Assembly: GCA_036960375.1 (NCBI GenBank)
Contig: JBALVY010000004.1
Coordinates: 186,001 to 250,000, forward strand
Length of the DNA stretch: 64,000 bases
Origin: CAWVSB01 sp036960375
GTDB lineage: Bacteria; Pseudomonadota; Gammaproteobacteria; Pseudomonadales; CAWVSB01
Direction of reading: 5' to 3'
Shown here: positions 23,346 through 31,263 of the stretch, piece by piece
Position numbering within the stretch: the first letter of the stretch is position 1
How the letters are laid out: every line of letters starts with the position of its first letter
Program-made: the position numbers and the translations under genes
Notes under the pieces: model-generated
What the model was told of the DNA's origin: nothing
The model's input: only the letters and a program-made list of their open reading frames with translations
The model's database searches: none

Positions 23346-23425
23346 GCATAACAAGTCAATCAACTTCGCGCCTTCGGCGCCGGACGCAGTAAAGCTGCGC
23401 CAGCAATTTCGGCATTGATTGCTGT
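23346..23425 (+). repeat. attC site with degraded right end
   Basis: GCATAAC at 23346-23352, left arm AAGTCAATCAACTTCGCGCC, inner CGGCGC hairpin, right arm GCATTGATTGCTG. The expected GTTRRRY is replaced by GTACTTC, so this site may no longer recombine. Confidence 0.7.
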
Positions 23426-23498
23426 ACTTCGATTCCTTAGGGTAAAGTGGCCGGGAATAGGACGTTTGTTCCTTTTACTACTCTGAGACGGACCTGTC

Positions 23499-24734
23499 AT
23501 GGAAAAAGCACAATTTGATATTTTGATTTTTGGTGCCAGCAGCTTTGTAGGCAAAATTCTTACCACCTATATGGCCGATCACTTTGGTGTGGATAACAAA
23601 GATTTCACATGGGCCATTGCAGGACGTTCTGAGACAAAACTCAAGGAAGTTAAAGACAGCCTGGGAGATAAAGGCAAAGGCCTGCAAGTCGTTCTCGCTG
23701 ACGCAGCAGACGAAGCCTCGCTGACCGCGCTGTGTCATCAAACCCGCGTGGTCATTTCTACGGTGGGCCCTTACGCTCTCTATGGTGAGCCTCTGGTAAA
23801 AGTCTGCGCAGAAACAGGCACCGACTACTGTGATTTGACCGGTGAAGTTCAGTTTATTAAAGCCATGCTGGATAAATACGAGGGCACCGCCAAAGCATCA
23901 GGCGCGCGCATTGTTAACTGCTGTGGTTTTGATTCAATTCCTTCAGACATGGGGATTTATTTCTTACAGCGCCAAGCTCAGGAAAAACTGGGTAGACACT
24001 GTAACAACATCAAAATGCGTGTAAAAGCGATGAAGGGTGGAGCGTCGGGGGGCACCATTGCCAGTATTATTAATATCAGCAAGGAAGCATCGAAAAATGC
24101 AGAGCTGCGCAAACAACTGGCCAACCCTTATTTGATTTGCCCGGAACACCACGCGTTTTCTACACGCCAACACAGCGCCAATAAGCCTGAGTTTGATAAG
24201 GATTTTGACGCCTGGACTGCGCCCTTTATTATGGCGGTAATCAATACCCGCGTGGTGCATCGCAGTAATGCGCTGTTAGATAACGCTTATGGCGAAGACT
24301 TCAAATATGAAGAGGCCATGTTGACCGGTAGCGGTTTTAAAGGCCGTTTAAGTGCTAGCGCGATAGTGGTTGGCTTGGGCGCATTTATGTTGGGATCCGT
24401 CGTAAAACCCACACGCTGGCTGCTGGAAAATTATGTATTACCCAAGGCAGGCGAAGGCCCTAGTCCGGATGAGCAGCTAAATGGGTATTATGATATTCGT
24501 TTTATAGGGAAAACGGATGATGGCCAGACAATACAGTGCAAGGTCACCGGCGATAGAGACCCAGGTTATGGCTCCACCGGAAAAATACTGGCACAGGCGG
24601 CGGCATCGTTAGCTATGGATATTAAAAAAGAAGACAGAGCAGGGGGTTTCTGGACTCCCGCCAGTATCTTTGATCAACGCTTTATTGATCGATTGGAAAA
24701 CGACGCTGGTCTGGCTTTCGATGTGATCGATTAA
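23499..24734 (+). CDS. Saccharopine dehydrogenase-like protein (trans-acting enoyl reductase type)
   Basis: A 411-residue oxidoreductase-like protein. The N-terminus is a Rossmann fold: FDILIFGASSFVGKILTTYM (GASSFVG in place of GxGxxG), then VVLADAADEASLTAL and VVISTVGPYALYGEPLVKVC, followed by GTDYCDLTGEVQFIKAMLDK and NCCGFDSIPSDMG. These are the marks of the saccharopine-dehydrogenase-like/trans-acting enoyl reductase family, not of true lysine-pathway enzymes. Members act in lipid metabolism or have unknown roles. A paralog with the same landmarks is at 37757-38875. It sits between a degraded attC and a HigB remnant, so it is either the last cassette or flanking chromosome. Confidence 0.82.
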   Translation: MEKAQFDILIFGASSFVGKILTTYMADHFGVDNKDFTWAIAGRSETKLKEVKDSLGDKGKGLQVVLADAADEASLTALCHQTRVVISTVGPYALYGEPLVKVCAETGTDYCDLTGEVQFIKAMLDKYEGTAKASGARIVNCCGFDSIPSDMGIYFLQRQAQEKLGRHCNNIKMRVKAMKGGASGGTIASIINISKEASKNAELRKQLANPYLICPEHHAFSTRQHSANKPEFDKDFDAWTAPFIMAVINTRVVHRSNALLDNAYGEDFKYEEAMLTGSGFKGRLSASAIVVGLGAFMLGSVVKPTRWLLENYVLPKAGEGPSPDEQLNGYYDIRFIGKTDDGQTIQCKVTGDRDPGYGSTGKILAQAAASLAMDIKKEDRAGGFWTPASIFDQRFIDRLENDAGLAFDVID

Positions 24735-24919
24735 TTCAATTGGTTGCTCTAGATTCTGCCCAAGATATAGATGACCTTGATATCCCTGGATATAGGCTTC
24801 ATCTCCTGAAGGGACAAAGAGAAGGTATTTGGTCTATTACAGTTTCGGCAAACTGGCGTCTTCCGTTTGAGTTTACCGATGGCAATGTTCACATCCTTGA
24901 TTATGAGGACTATCACTAA
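24735..24919 (+). pseudogene. HigB toxin remnant (3' part)
   Basis: The frame ending at TAA 24917-24919 reads IPGYRLHLLKGQREGIWSI, then TVSANWRLPFEFTDGN and DYEDYH, the C-terminal two thirds of a HigB/RelE-type toxin. No start codon or N-terminal part remains; it abuts the stop codon of the preceding gene. No HigA follows. Confidence 0.82.
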
Positions 24920-24990
24920 TGACTATAAACCGCCGGTTCTTTTGGCGTTAATGAGTTTCGCCTATGGCGCACTTGAGAACCCGCCACCTG
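24920..24990 (+). repeat. attC remnant and truncated junction block, copy 13
   Basis: CTATAAACCGCCGG and TTCTTTTGGC lead to the core GTTAATG (24947-24953). Then AGTTTCGCCTATGGCGCACT matches the start of the junction block, which breaks off near 24978. This is the last trace of the array. Confidence 0.6.
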
Positions 24991-25182
24991 GCGGCTTAGG
25001 TTTACAGTCGTTTTAGGAGAAAGAAGAAAACGGCGCATCCTGCTGACTGAGAGACCCCGCACGTGTAATGTGTGGGGAGGGGCTCTACTGTTGACATGGA
25101 GCCACTAATTGACTATATTTCGACCAGTGCCGAGTTGACCGCTTGCAGGGCACGTTAAATATACTTGCTAAACCGGAGATAT
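24991..25182 (+). other. Intergenic stretch with a GC-rich hairpin
   Basis: No gene seen. CCCCGCAC (25055-25062) pairs with GTGTGGGG (25070-25077) inside AGAG...CTCT, a stable hairpin of unknown purpose. Confidence 0.35.
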
Positions 25183-25216
25183 AACCCGTGTTAGCGAAAG
25201 CAATGCGGGTTTTTTG
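25183..25216 (+). terminator. Rho-independent terminator
   Basis: AACCCGTGTT pairs with AATGCGGGTT around a GCGAAAGC cap, followed by TTTT. It separates the array from the chromosomal genes. AAACCGGAGATA just before it resembles the leader of the next gene (TCTTGGAGATAC). Confidence 0.75.
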
Positions 25217-25314
25217 GTTTTAGATTTTGGTGATTTAGGTATACCGCCGATTTGAGCGAATAGCTTGCAGGGCGGATTAGAAATACTGCTAAAGCATCAA
25301 TCTTGGAGATACCC

Positions 25315-25764
25315 ATGACAAGGCAACAACAACTTATCGCGGCTTATGAAAAAGGCCACTATACCGTTCAAACACCGGCTTTGCGCTTCACGCTACTAAT
25401 TGCTCAACATTCTGGGCCTTTGGCTCGCTTACATGAGCAATTGGATGTATCGTTTTCGTTTTATATTACCGCGTATAACCCGCACAGTGAGCTATTTGAC
25501 GAGGCTGACAATCAGGCTCGTCAGCAGGATTTGGTAGCCGATGTAGAGGCGCTGGGTCTTACTTACTATCCAGCTCGGGCGGTGGACCCACAAGGTGAGT
25601 GGCCGGTGGAAGAGAGCATTCTGGTTTGTGGCGGCTCTTTGCTAGAAGCGCAAGGCCTGGGCCAGAGATACGGCCAGAACGCCGTAGTCTATAACCTTGG
25701 CGCTGTGCCGTTGCTGTTGTTTCCGTTTTGGAAAAACCAGGAATCGTTTTTGCAGATCGCCTAA
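25315..25764 (+). CDS. DUF3293 domain protein
   Basis: 149 residues with the DUF3293 landmarks: FYITAYNPHSELFDEADNQA (about 48-67), a Rossmann-like region with GLTYYPARAVDPQGEWPVEE and SILVCGG, and the tail QNAVVYNLGAVPLLLF. The function of the family is unknown. The start at 25315 has GGAGA six bases upstream; a TTG twelve bases earlier lies inside that ribosome site and is rejected. It stands alone between a terminator and a convergent gene. Confidence 0.82.
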   Translation: MTRQQQLIAAYEKGHYTVQTPALRFTLLIAQHSGPLARLHEQLDVSFSFYITAYNPHSELFDEADNQARQQDLVADVEALGLTYYPARAVDPQGEWPVEESILVCGGSLLEAQGLGQRYGQNAVVYNLGAVPLLLFPFWKNQESFLQIA

Positions 25765-25791
25765 ATGCCCATCTTTATTGGCTGGTACGGA

Positions 25792-27633
25792 TCAGTCAGG
25801 CTTGATAATAGGCAGCACTAAATAGGATGGGTGTTCAGCAGAATGGTAAATGGTGTTATTGGCTACTTTCCATTCCGTTTCATCGTAGTTATTGCCGCCG
25901 GTATTTAAATTTCGTTCCAGCCGCGGAAAGTTAGAGCTGGAGATTTCCAGGCGGATTTTATGCCCCGGGGGGAAATAATTACTGCTGACATGTAAATCCA
26001 AATGTACCTGGTAAATCTTGTTCGGTTGCATTAATACACTTTTGGCTAAGCTGTCACGGTATCGCATGCGCAACGCGCCCTCTTGAATATTATAGGCACG
26101 GCCGTCGGGGTAGACATCGACCAGTTTGGCGGTGAAATCGGTATCCAGTGCAGACGATGAAACCGACAGCACCACTTCAATGGCTCCGGTTACCTCTATC
26201 CCTTCTTTAAGCGCTTCTGAGCTATAAACGAGTACGTCAGTGCGCAGTTCTATCTCTGCCTGGTCATAGCCCCCGGCCTCGGTATCACTGCCGGTACAGC
26301 AGGTATGGCCACCTAGAGAGGGCACAGGGTCGGCGGGATCGTAGATGAAGGTATCCGGACTGCTTTTTTGTGGGGGCTTCACTGCTAGTGCGCCATCGCC
26401 ATTGCGGCTATTGGCTTTACCGTTGCTGGCTAAATACCATTTTTGATATTCGGTGCCTTTGGGTGGCCACACCTCGCTGCTCTGCCAGGTATTTTTACCC
26501 ATAATGTAATATTGCACTTTGGGCATATCGGTAATGCCGTTATCAATGCCTTTTAACCAGTAGTCGTACCAGCGCAATTGAATGTCGTCGTAGGCCAAGC
26601 GCGCATCACCGACATCGCGTTTGCCTACTATGGTATTTTCTGTGGCCCGGGTGTAATTACAGTGAGTGCTGGGCCCCATAATCATAAATTGATTGTTGGC
26701 CGCCGTTTCGCTTTGGGCGTTTTCCCGGAACAGGCGAAACATTTCGATGGTTTCTTCGGGTCCGTAGTCGTACCAGGAGTCCATAAATAGCGCCGGCACA
26801 TTGAAGGTATCGGTCTGTTGAGCTAAATCGAGATTACGAAAATACGCTGAGTCGGGCAGGTTGGTAGCCCACAATGCATAGTCGCTAGGGGGCATGCCTG
26901 CGCGGTCTAAAATTGTTGCGGTGGGTAATGTGGGTAAAAATGTTAAATAGTGATCGAAGTCGACAGTGGGCCCCTGGGAGAAATTCTTGGCTGCCTCTGA
27001 CCGAAACCATTGCTGTCTATCGACTGTGGCAGGAGGATCATAAAAGACTTTTGAGCCACTGCCGGCAAACCAACCGGCTGTTTGCGCCAGTTCAAAAATA
27101 CCGCCGCTAAAAGACTGCCAGGCGCGCCCGGGTGAATAGAAACCCGAGGCGGCCGACATGGGTATTGCCGCCAAATGATTGGGGTGTTTCACTGCAGCGA
27201 GCACCACTTGTGTCTCACCTTGATAGGAGCAGCCGCCACTGCCTACTTTGCCACTTGACCACGCTTGTGATATCAACCAATCCACGGTGTCATAACCGTC
27301 TTCGCGACGCTTGGTTGCAATGACATACTCGCCTTCGGATTCATAGCGACCGCGAATATCCTGGATAGCCACCACATAGCCCCGTTTTACCAGTTCTTTG
27401 TAGACGGGGTTCCAATTGATAATGTCAGTCTTGCCATATACCGTGCGCACCAACACGGTCGGCAACGGGCCTGTAGCGCTTTCTGGGAAATACAAATCAG
27501 TAGATAATAAAGTGCCATCGCTCATGGGCACCATGTGGCTTTTTTCCAGCTTGATGGCGTATTCGCCAGCGTGAACCAAAGAGCCAAAAAACAAGATGGT
27601 AATAGTAATTATTATTAGACGACTAAATTTCAC
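25792..27633 (-). CDS. CocE/NonD family X-Pro dipeptidyl-peptidase-like hydrolase
   Basis: 613 residues with a signal peptide (MKFSRLIIITITILFFGSLV, cleavage after VHA). The alpha/beta-hydrolase core starts MVPMSDGTLLSTDLYFPE, has DIRGRYESEGEY, and the nucleophile motif GSGGCSYQGETQ in which Ser in CSYQG is the likely nucleophile. FNVPALFMDSWYDYG carries the Asp and GPSTHCNY the His. The C-terminal 230 residues form the jelly-roll domain of this family (YNIQEGALRMRYRDS, LRLEISSSNFPRL). Members cleave esters or peptides such as acyl or X-Pro bonds; exported, so periplasmic or secreted. Monocistronic. Confidence 0.88.
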   Translation of the reverse strand: MKFSRLIIITITILFFGSLVHAGEYAIKLEKSHMVPMSDGTLLSTDLYFPESATGPLPTVLVRTVYGKTDIINWNPVYKELVKRGYVVAIQDIRGRYESEGEYVIATKRREDGYDTVDWLISQAWSSGKVGSGGCSYQGETQVVLAAVKHPNHLAAIPMSAASGFYSPGRAWQSFSGGIFELAQTAGWFAGSGSKVFYDPPATVDRQQWFRSEAAKNFSQGPTVDFDHYLTFLPTLPTATILDRAGMPPSDYALWATNLPDSAYFRNLDLAQQTDTFNVPALFMDSWYDYGPEETIEMFRLFRENAQSETAANNQFMIMGPSTHCNYTRATENTIVGKRDVGDARLAYDDIQLRWYDYWLKGIDNGITDMPKVQYYIMGKNTWQSSEVWPPKGTEYQKWYLASNGKANSRNGDGALAVKPPQKSSPDTFIYDPADPVPSLGGHTCCTGSDTEAGGYDQAEIELRTDVLVYSSEALKEGIEVTGAIEVVLSVSSSALDTDFTAKLVDVYPDGRAYNIQEGALRMRYRDSLAKSVLMQPNKIYQVHLDLHVSSNYFPPGHKIRLEISSSNFPRLERNLNTGGNNYDETEWKVANNTIYHSAEHPSYLVLPIIKPD

Positions 27634-27869
27634 CGTATACCTCTGACAGAAAACCCCGGGACAGTCCCTGCTGAATAATAGCAGTGTTCTGTTCCATTGC
27701 TATGCCCTTGTTATTCTTCTGCCCTTTATTACTTTGATTCTGCAGATCGCCTGGATAGCCGGTGATCCAGGCACGCAGGCTAATCACTACGGCGTAGTCG
27801 ACAGGCTGAACCGCGTGTGACTATGCGCTACACTAGCTGCGGTAGCCTTCCAATCGCTTGAGTATTGCT

Positions 27870-28985
27870 ATGAATGTATCGCCCGTCTCGACCGTTCTGC
27901 GTTCGATCTTTGTCACGGCCCTGTTGATGCTTGCTGTGCCTGGCTATGTATTGGCCGGCTCCTTGGAGGAAACCTGCGCTGAATACCCCGACCTGTGGGG
28001 TTGTCAGCCAGAATCGAAAATACCCACTTGCGAACGTATGCCGGATCTCGCCGGCTGTAAGGAACAAACTGCCAATAGCACCTGCGAGAGTCAGCCCGGC
28101 CAGGATGACTGTTTGCCTTCTCCCACAACAGAGGCGACAAACCAGAACCAAACCCAGCCACGCGAGCCGGATTGTTCGCTGTATGGCCACGCCGCGCCGT
28201 GTTCTGAGGGCGGCAATAAAACAAGCTCTGAATTCGATCCTGATGACATTGAGCTGGAGATTATTCCGCAAGATACCGACAACGTGCCCGCTCCGGAGTA
28301 TGGCTATCTGGAACCGCCAACAGAAGAGCCCGGCGAGATGGCAGATGAAGAGTCTAAAGAGGAGACCGAGGAAGATGAATATGAAGAGGACACGACCGAC
28401 CCTTGTGTAGTAGTCGATATGGCTTATCGGGTATTAGCTGCCAGCGAAGCCCAGTTAAAACTAGAACAAGCGACTTTGACGCATAGGCAGGGGGCCCAAA
28501 GTGGAGCGCAGGCTGAGCACAAACGTCAAACCGCCAAGCTTAAACGTGCGGTTGAAATGAATCGGAAGGCCAAGCAGGCCTATGATGAATATCTTGCCAA
28601 TTGGAGTTACGCGCTGTCCTCACAGCCCGATATTGTCGGCCCAGTGTCCCTGGGGCCGGTGATGGATGTCACCATCGTCGAGGCGGGCACTTTTAGTGAT
28701 ACCGACTCATGGACAGATCAGGCCATAAATTGGCTAGGCAGCCTGTTTGACAGCGACAGTCCTGCCCGCCTGGCTGAGGCCAAGCGACTACTGAGCGAGA
28801 TGGCACAACAGGTGAACGAATCATCCGCAGAGGCGCTGGCTGCGTTCGCCGATGTTTCAAAGCTCAATCGAGAGATCGAGCTAAATCAGGCTGACATAAA
28901 CCGCGCTCAGCGCAATAGCGAAGCCTTGCAAGAACGCATTGATGGGGCCCGCGATGATATCGAATATGATGGGCCATACTGCTAG
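27870..28985 (+). CDS. Secreted acidic protein with cysteines at nine-residue spacing
   Basis: 371 residues with a signal peptide (VLRSIFVTALLMLAVPGYVL, cleavage after VLA). The mature N-terminus has cysteines at 36, 45, 54, 63, 72 and 81, each separated by exactly eight residues, then a C-x8-C pair at 102 and 111. Two of the units read C-x-x-x-PDL-x-GC. A Glu/Asp-rich linker follows (about 130-178), and two coiled-coil-like stretches (about 190-240 and 300-360) flank a central region with SLGPVMDVTIVEAG. No family recognised. ATG 27870 was preferred over TTG 27858. The gene behind it at 29014 is probably in the same unit. The disulfide-rich head suggests an extracytoplasmic structural or binding role. 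Confidence 0.7.
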   Translation: MNVSPVSTVLRSIFVTALLMLAVPGYVLAGSLEETCAEYPDLWGCQPESKIPTCERMPDLAGCKEQTANSTCESQPGQDDCLPSPTTEATNQNQTQPREPDCSLYGHAAPCSEGGNKTSSEFDPDDIELEIIPQDTDNVPAPEYGYLEPPTEEPGEMADEESKEETEEDEYEEDTTDPCVVVDMAYRVLAASEAQLKLEQATLTHRQGAQSGAQAEHKRQTAKLKRAVEMNRKAKQAYDEYLANWSYALSSQPDIVGPVSLGPVMDVTIVEAGTFSDTDSWTDQAINWLGSLFDSDSPARLAEAKRLLSEMAQQVNESSAEALAAFADVSKLNREIELNQADINRAQRNSEALQERIDGARDDIEYDGPYC

Positions 28986-29013
28986 CGCCCTTAATTGAAT
29001 CTAAGGTATTGAT

Positions 29014-29442
29014 ATGACACTACGCAGAAAAATATCCGTGGCCATAGTATTGCTAGTGCTGCTTATACTGTTTGTAGTGTTGCAACGCTGCCAGCAAACT
29101 CCGGCAGGGCCACCGGTGGGTTCTCAGCTTGAGCCGCCAGTAACCGCGAGTGGTCAAAAGCAGGCTTTTCTCACGGTCAGTAATTTACACGCGATAAGCG
29201 CCAGTCAGGCAAAAGTCACGATTGGCAATACGCTGAGCCAGCCCCTTACCCTGCACACCATCACCGTATGGGCGGGCGGTAAAGGGACTCCCTGTAGTGA
29301 CACGCCCACCGCATTGATGGCCGTGGGCGAAGAGCGCACTTATACTCTGGTGTGCTCCAGCCGTTTGGATAGTGGGGCCGCTTATATGGTTGAGGTAGAT
29401 ACCAGTGACGGTACGCACCTGGCGGCGAGCTGGGCGCAGTAA
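29014..29442 (+). CDS. Membrane-anchored protein of unknown function
   Basis: 142 residues: one N-terminal helix (ISVAIVLLVLLILFVVLQRC, about 6-25) then a Pro-rich stretch and a beta-rich domain (AFLTVSNLHAISASQAKVTI, PLTLHTITVWAGGKGTPC, GEERTYTLVC) that looks like a small Ig-like or CARDB-type fold. Cys25 just behind the helix and the two later cysteines could pair. It follows the nine-spaced cysteine protein by 28 bases with no terminator between, suggesting a joint function outside the membrane. No family recognised. Confidence 0.65.
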   Translation: MTLRRKISVAIVLLVLLILFVVLQRCQQTPAGPPVGSQLEPPVTASGQKQAFLTVSNLHAISASQAKVTIGNTLSQPLTLHTITVWAGGKGTPCSDTPTALMAVGEERTYTLVCSSRLDSGAAYMVEVDTSDGTHLAASWAQ

Positions 29443-29485
29443 CATCGACAAACCCGTGCCCTATAGGCTTGGTCACATGGCACGG

Positions 29486-30502
29486 CTACTTCGGCTTTTG
29501 CATCACGGCGTACCAGTTCAAGGATAGCAGCTCTTCTTCTTCCGCTTGAATATACGATTCGGCATTGGCGTGCAGCCTGCGCATCAGTTTGAAGAACCGT
29601 TTGGGGAATACGCGGATGGCCGCCAAAAAGGAGCTTACTGCTTCGTATTTGTCATACAGCGCCACTTCTTTCTTGATGCATTCTACGGCGGGCTGGCCAT
29701 GGGATTCCAGTAAATCAAAGCCTGCGTTTCTGAATGTATCTTCCCAGTACTTGTAGTGCCAAAAGCCACCAAATACGGTGAGTTCGCGGGTATGCTGAAT
29801 CAGCATTCTGTGATCGGCATTGTCACGGTCGTAGTTGTCTAGCGCGGCAACGTCATCAAAACCAAACTTACCGCCGGGCTTTAAAATACGGAAGACTTCC
29901 TGCAGGGTGAATGCTGGGTCGCTGACATAGGTCATGGGTTGTATTGCGTATACGGCGTCAAAGCTGTTGTCTTCATAGGGCAGTGGTACGTTGAAGTCAC
30001 CGACGATAAAATTGTCTTTGTTTAATTTGGGGTTTAGCCAGGATTTTTCGATCTGTGATTTATCGATGTTCATGCCGTACATGGTGGCGCCGGTAATTTC
30101 GCCCATGCTGGCTGCAATAGCGCCACAGCCGCAGCCTATCTCGAGCATTTTATCGCCTTTGCCAACACCGAGATGATTGGCCATTTTTTCTTCCAGCAGA
30201 ATCTGGTTTTCCATCACTGATTTAGTGGGGTCCAAAACCGGTGGCATATACATCTTTTCGACCGAGCCGATGGTGCATAACAAATGGATGATTCGGTATA
30301 GCTGCTCAAGCTCCTCACTGCTGCCCTGTCGGTAGCCTTGCATGGGCACACCGTTGTCGTGATCCGCTTTGGTATTCTCGGGTGAGCCGATGAACAATTC
30401 GCCGTAGGTATTCATATAGACATCGCATTCAGCTTCACTTAGCTTCAACAAGCTACGCAGAGCGCCAAATTTGTCGCGGAAGGTGGTCATCTTTTGTGCC
30501 AT
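29486..30502 (-). CDS. SAM-dependent methyltransferase, sterol-methyltransferase-like
   Basis: 338 residues. The class I SAM-binding motif is MLEIGCGCGAIAASMGEITG (about 128-147), followed by GMNIDKSQIEKS, VGDFNVPLPYEDNSFDAVYA and ILKPGGKFGFDD, in standard order. The acidic residue in GMNID and the YGMNID wording, with a C-terminal domain rich in aromatic residues, resemble the Erg6/SMT and gamma-tocopherol methyltransferase group. The substrate is probably a lipid or terpenoid, but cannot be read from sequence. Divergent from the TetR gene at 30622, whose product is the likely regulator. Confidence 0.78.
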   Translation of the reverse strand: MAQKMTTFRDKFGALRSLLKLSEAECDVYMNTYGELFIGSPENTKADHDNGVPMQGYRQGSSEELEQLYRIIHLLCTIGSVEKMYMPPVLDPTKSVMENQILLEEKMANHLGVGKGDKMLEIGCGCGAIAASMGEITGATMYGMNIDKSQIEKSWLNPKLNKDNFIVGDFNVPLPYEDNSFDAVYAIQPMTYVSDPAFTLQEVFRILKPGGKFGFDDVAALDNYDRDNADHRMLIQHTRELTVFGGFWHYKYWEDTFRNAGFDLLESHGQPAVECIKKEVALYDKYEAVSSFLAAIRVFPKRFFKLMRRLHANAESYIQAEEEELLSLNWYAVMQKPK

Positions 30503-30621
30503 AGTTTTTGCCTACACGTATTGATGTCTAAGTGAAAGTTGATATCATATTAACAAATATGGTAAATGTGTAAACAAACAACTGTTTTATTGCTGATATG
30601 TAATAAAGAGGATGTAGTCAT

Positions 30622-31221
30622 TTGAGCAAGTCATTATGGTCTGGCAACCGGCCCGCCAGTGCAACAGATGCAAAACAGCGTTTATGTGAAGCGGCGCTTG
30701 AGTGCATTAAACGCAATGGTCTTGAAAAGACCTCAATGAGTGATATAGCCAAAGAGGCGGGTGTATCCAGGCCAACGCTGTATAAGTATTTTAAAAGTAA
30801 AAACGACGTATTTTTTGCCGCCATTGATGCAGTGGCTTTCAGTTTTGCCGAGTCGGTTGTAAGGCACGCCAGAGAGTTTGCCACCGTTGAAGAGCGCGTT
30901 ATAGAGACTATTATTTATGTGGTGACCGAACTGCCCCGGCACAGACACCTGTCATTGGTCATCAATAATGAGTGTGCGGCCGCTTTAAGCAGCAGGGCCT
31001 TTTCTGACGAGGCCACCTTGGTATTTTCAAAAATGACGGCAGGCCCGTTGATTGAAATTCGCCCGGATCTTGAAGAGCAGGGCGCAGAAATAACCGAAGT
31101 GATGTCGCGCTTTGCCATCTCGATGATTGCATTCCCTGGCCGCTACTCTACCGACCTTGCAGGTTTGCGCGAGCTAATTAGAAAACGTATTTTGCCGGGG
31201 CTAATACAAAAAAACCAATAA
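30622..31221 (+). CDS. TetR/AcrR family transcriptional regulator
   Basis: 199 residues. The N-terminal helix-turn-helix is textbook: AALECIKRNGLEKTSMSDIA, then KEAGVSRPTLYKYFKSKNDV (about 24-63). The ligand domain is variable. The TTG start has AGAGGATG upstream. The 119 bases to the divergent methyltransferase gene contain AAACAAACAACTGTTT (about 30573-30588), an inverted repeat that could be its operator. It probably represses itself and the methyltransferase until a lipid-like ligand binds; this is inferred from arrangement. Confidence 0.85.
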   Translation: MSKSLWSGNRPASATDAKQRLCEAALECIKRNGLEKTSMSDIAKEAGVSRPTLYKYFKSKNDVFFAAIDAVAFSFAESVVRHAREFATVEERVIETIIYVVTELPRHRHLSLVINNECAAALSSRAFSDEATLVFSKMTAGPLIEIRPDLEEQGAEITEVMSRFAISMIAFPGRYSTDLAGLRELIRKRILPGLIQKNQ

Positions 31222-31242
31222 CACCCTTGTAGATGTTATTGG
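31207..31242 (-). terminator. Rho-independent terminator of the TonB receptor gene
   Basis: CCAATAACA and TGTTATTGG (31215-31242) form a perfect nine-base stem with a ten-base loop. On the - strand it is followed by seven Ts (31208-31214). It overlaps the tetR stop codon. Confidence 0.82.
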
Positions 31243-31263
31243 CTCTGCAAGATATAAATGAGT

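Larger units (their letters stand above)
1..24953 (+). mobile_element. Chromosomal integron cassette array (distal part, no integrase in window)
   Basis: A run of mostly small, unrelated + strand genes, each followed within a few bases by an attC-like palindrome that opens with RYYYAAC at or just after the stop codon and closes with GTTRRRY before the next gene. Clear sites end at 909, 1918, 2443, 2982, 3518, 4151, 4804, 8405, 8989, 12061, 21484 and 22403. Toxin-antitoxin modules, paralogous cassettes and many genes of unknown function are typical of sedentary chromosomal integrons. Cassettes are normally read away from attI, so the integrase should lie upstream of position 1. From about 22.4 kb the array is eroded: half sites, a HigB fragment, and a last GTTAATG at 24947-24953. 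The array assignment is confident; its exact end is not. Confidence 0.88.

Noticed and set aside
23499..24734. Lysine-pathway saccharopine dehydrogenase
   Set aside because: The residues match the trans-acting enoyl reductase-like branch and there are no lysine genes nearby.
24991..25182. A riboswitch upstream of the DUF3293 gene
   Set aside because: One hairpin is visible, but it resembles no riboswitch class I can recall, and a terminator lies between it and the gene.
27828..28271. Antisense or alternative-frame genes over the nine-spaced cysteine protein
   Set aside because: The + strand frame has a signal peptide and an exact cysteine period; the others are compositionally random.
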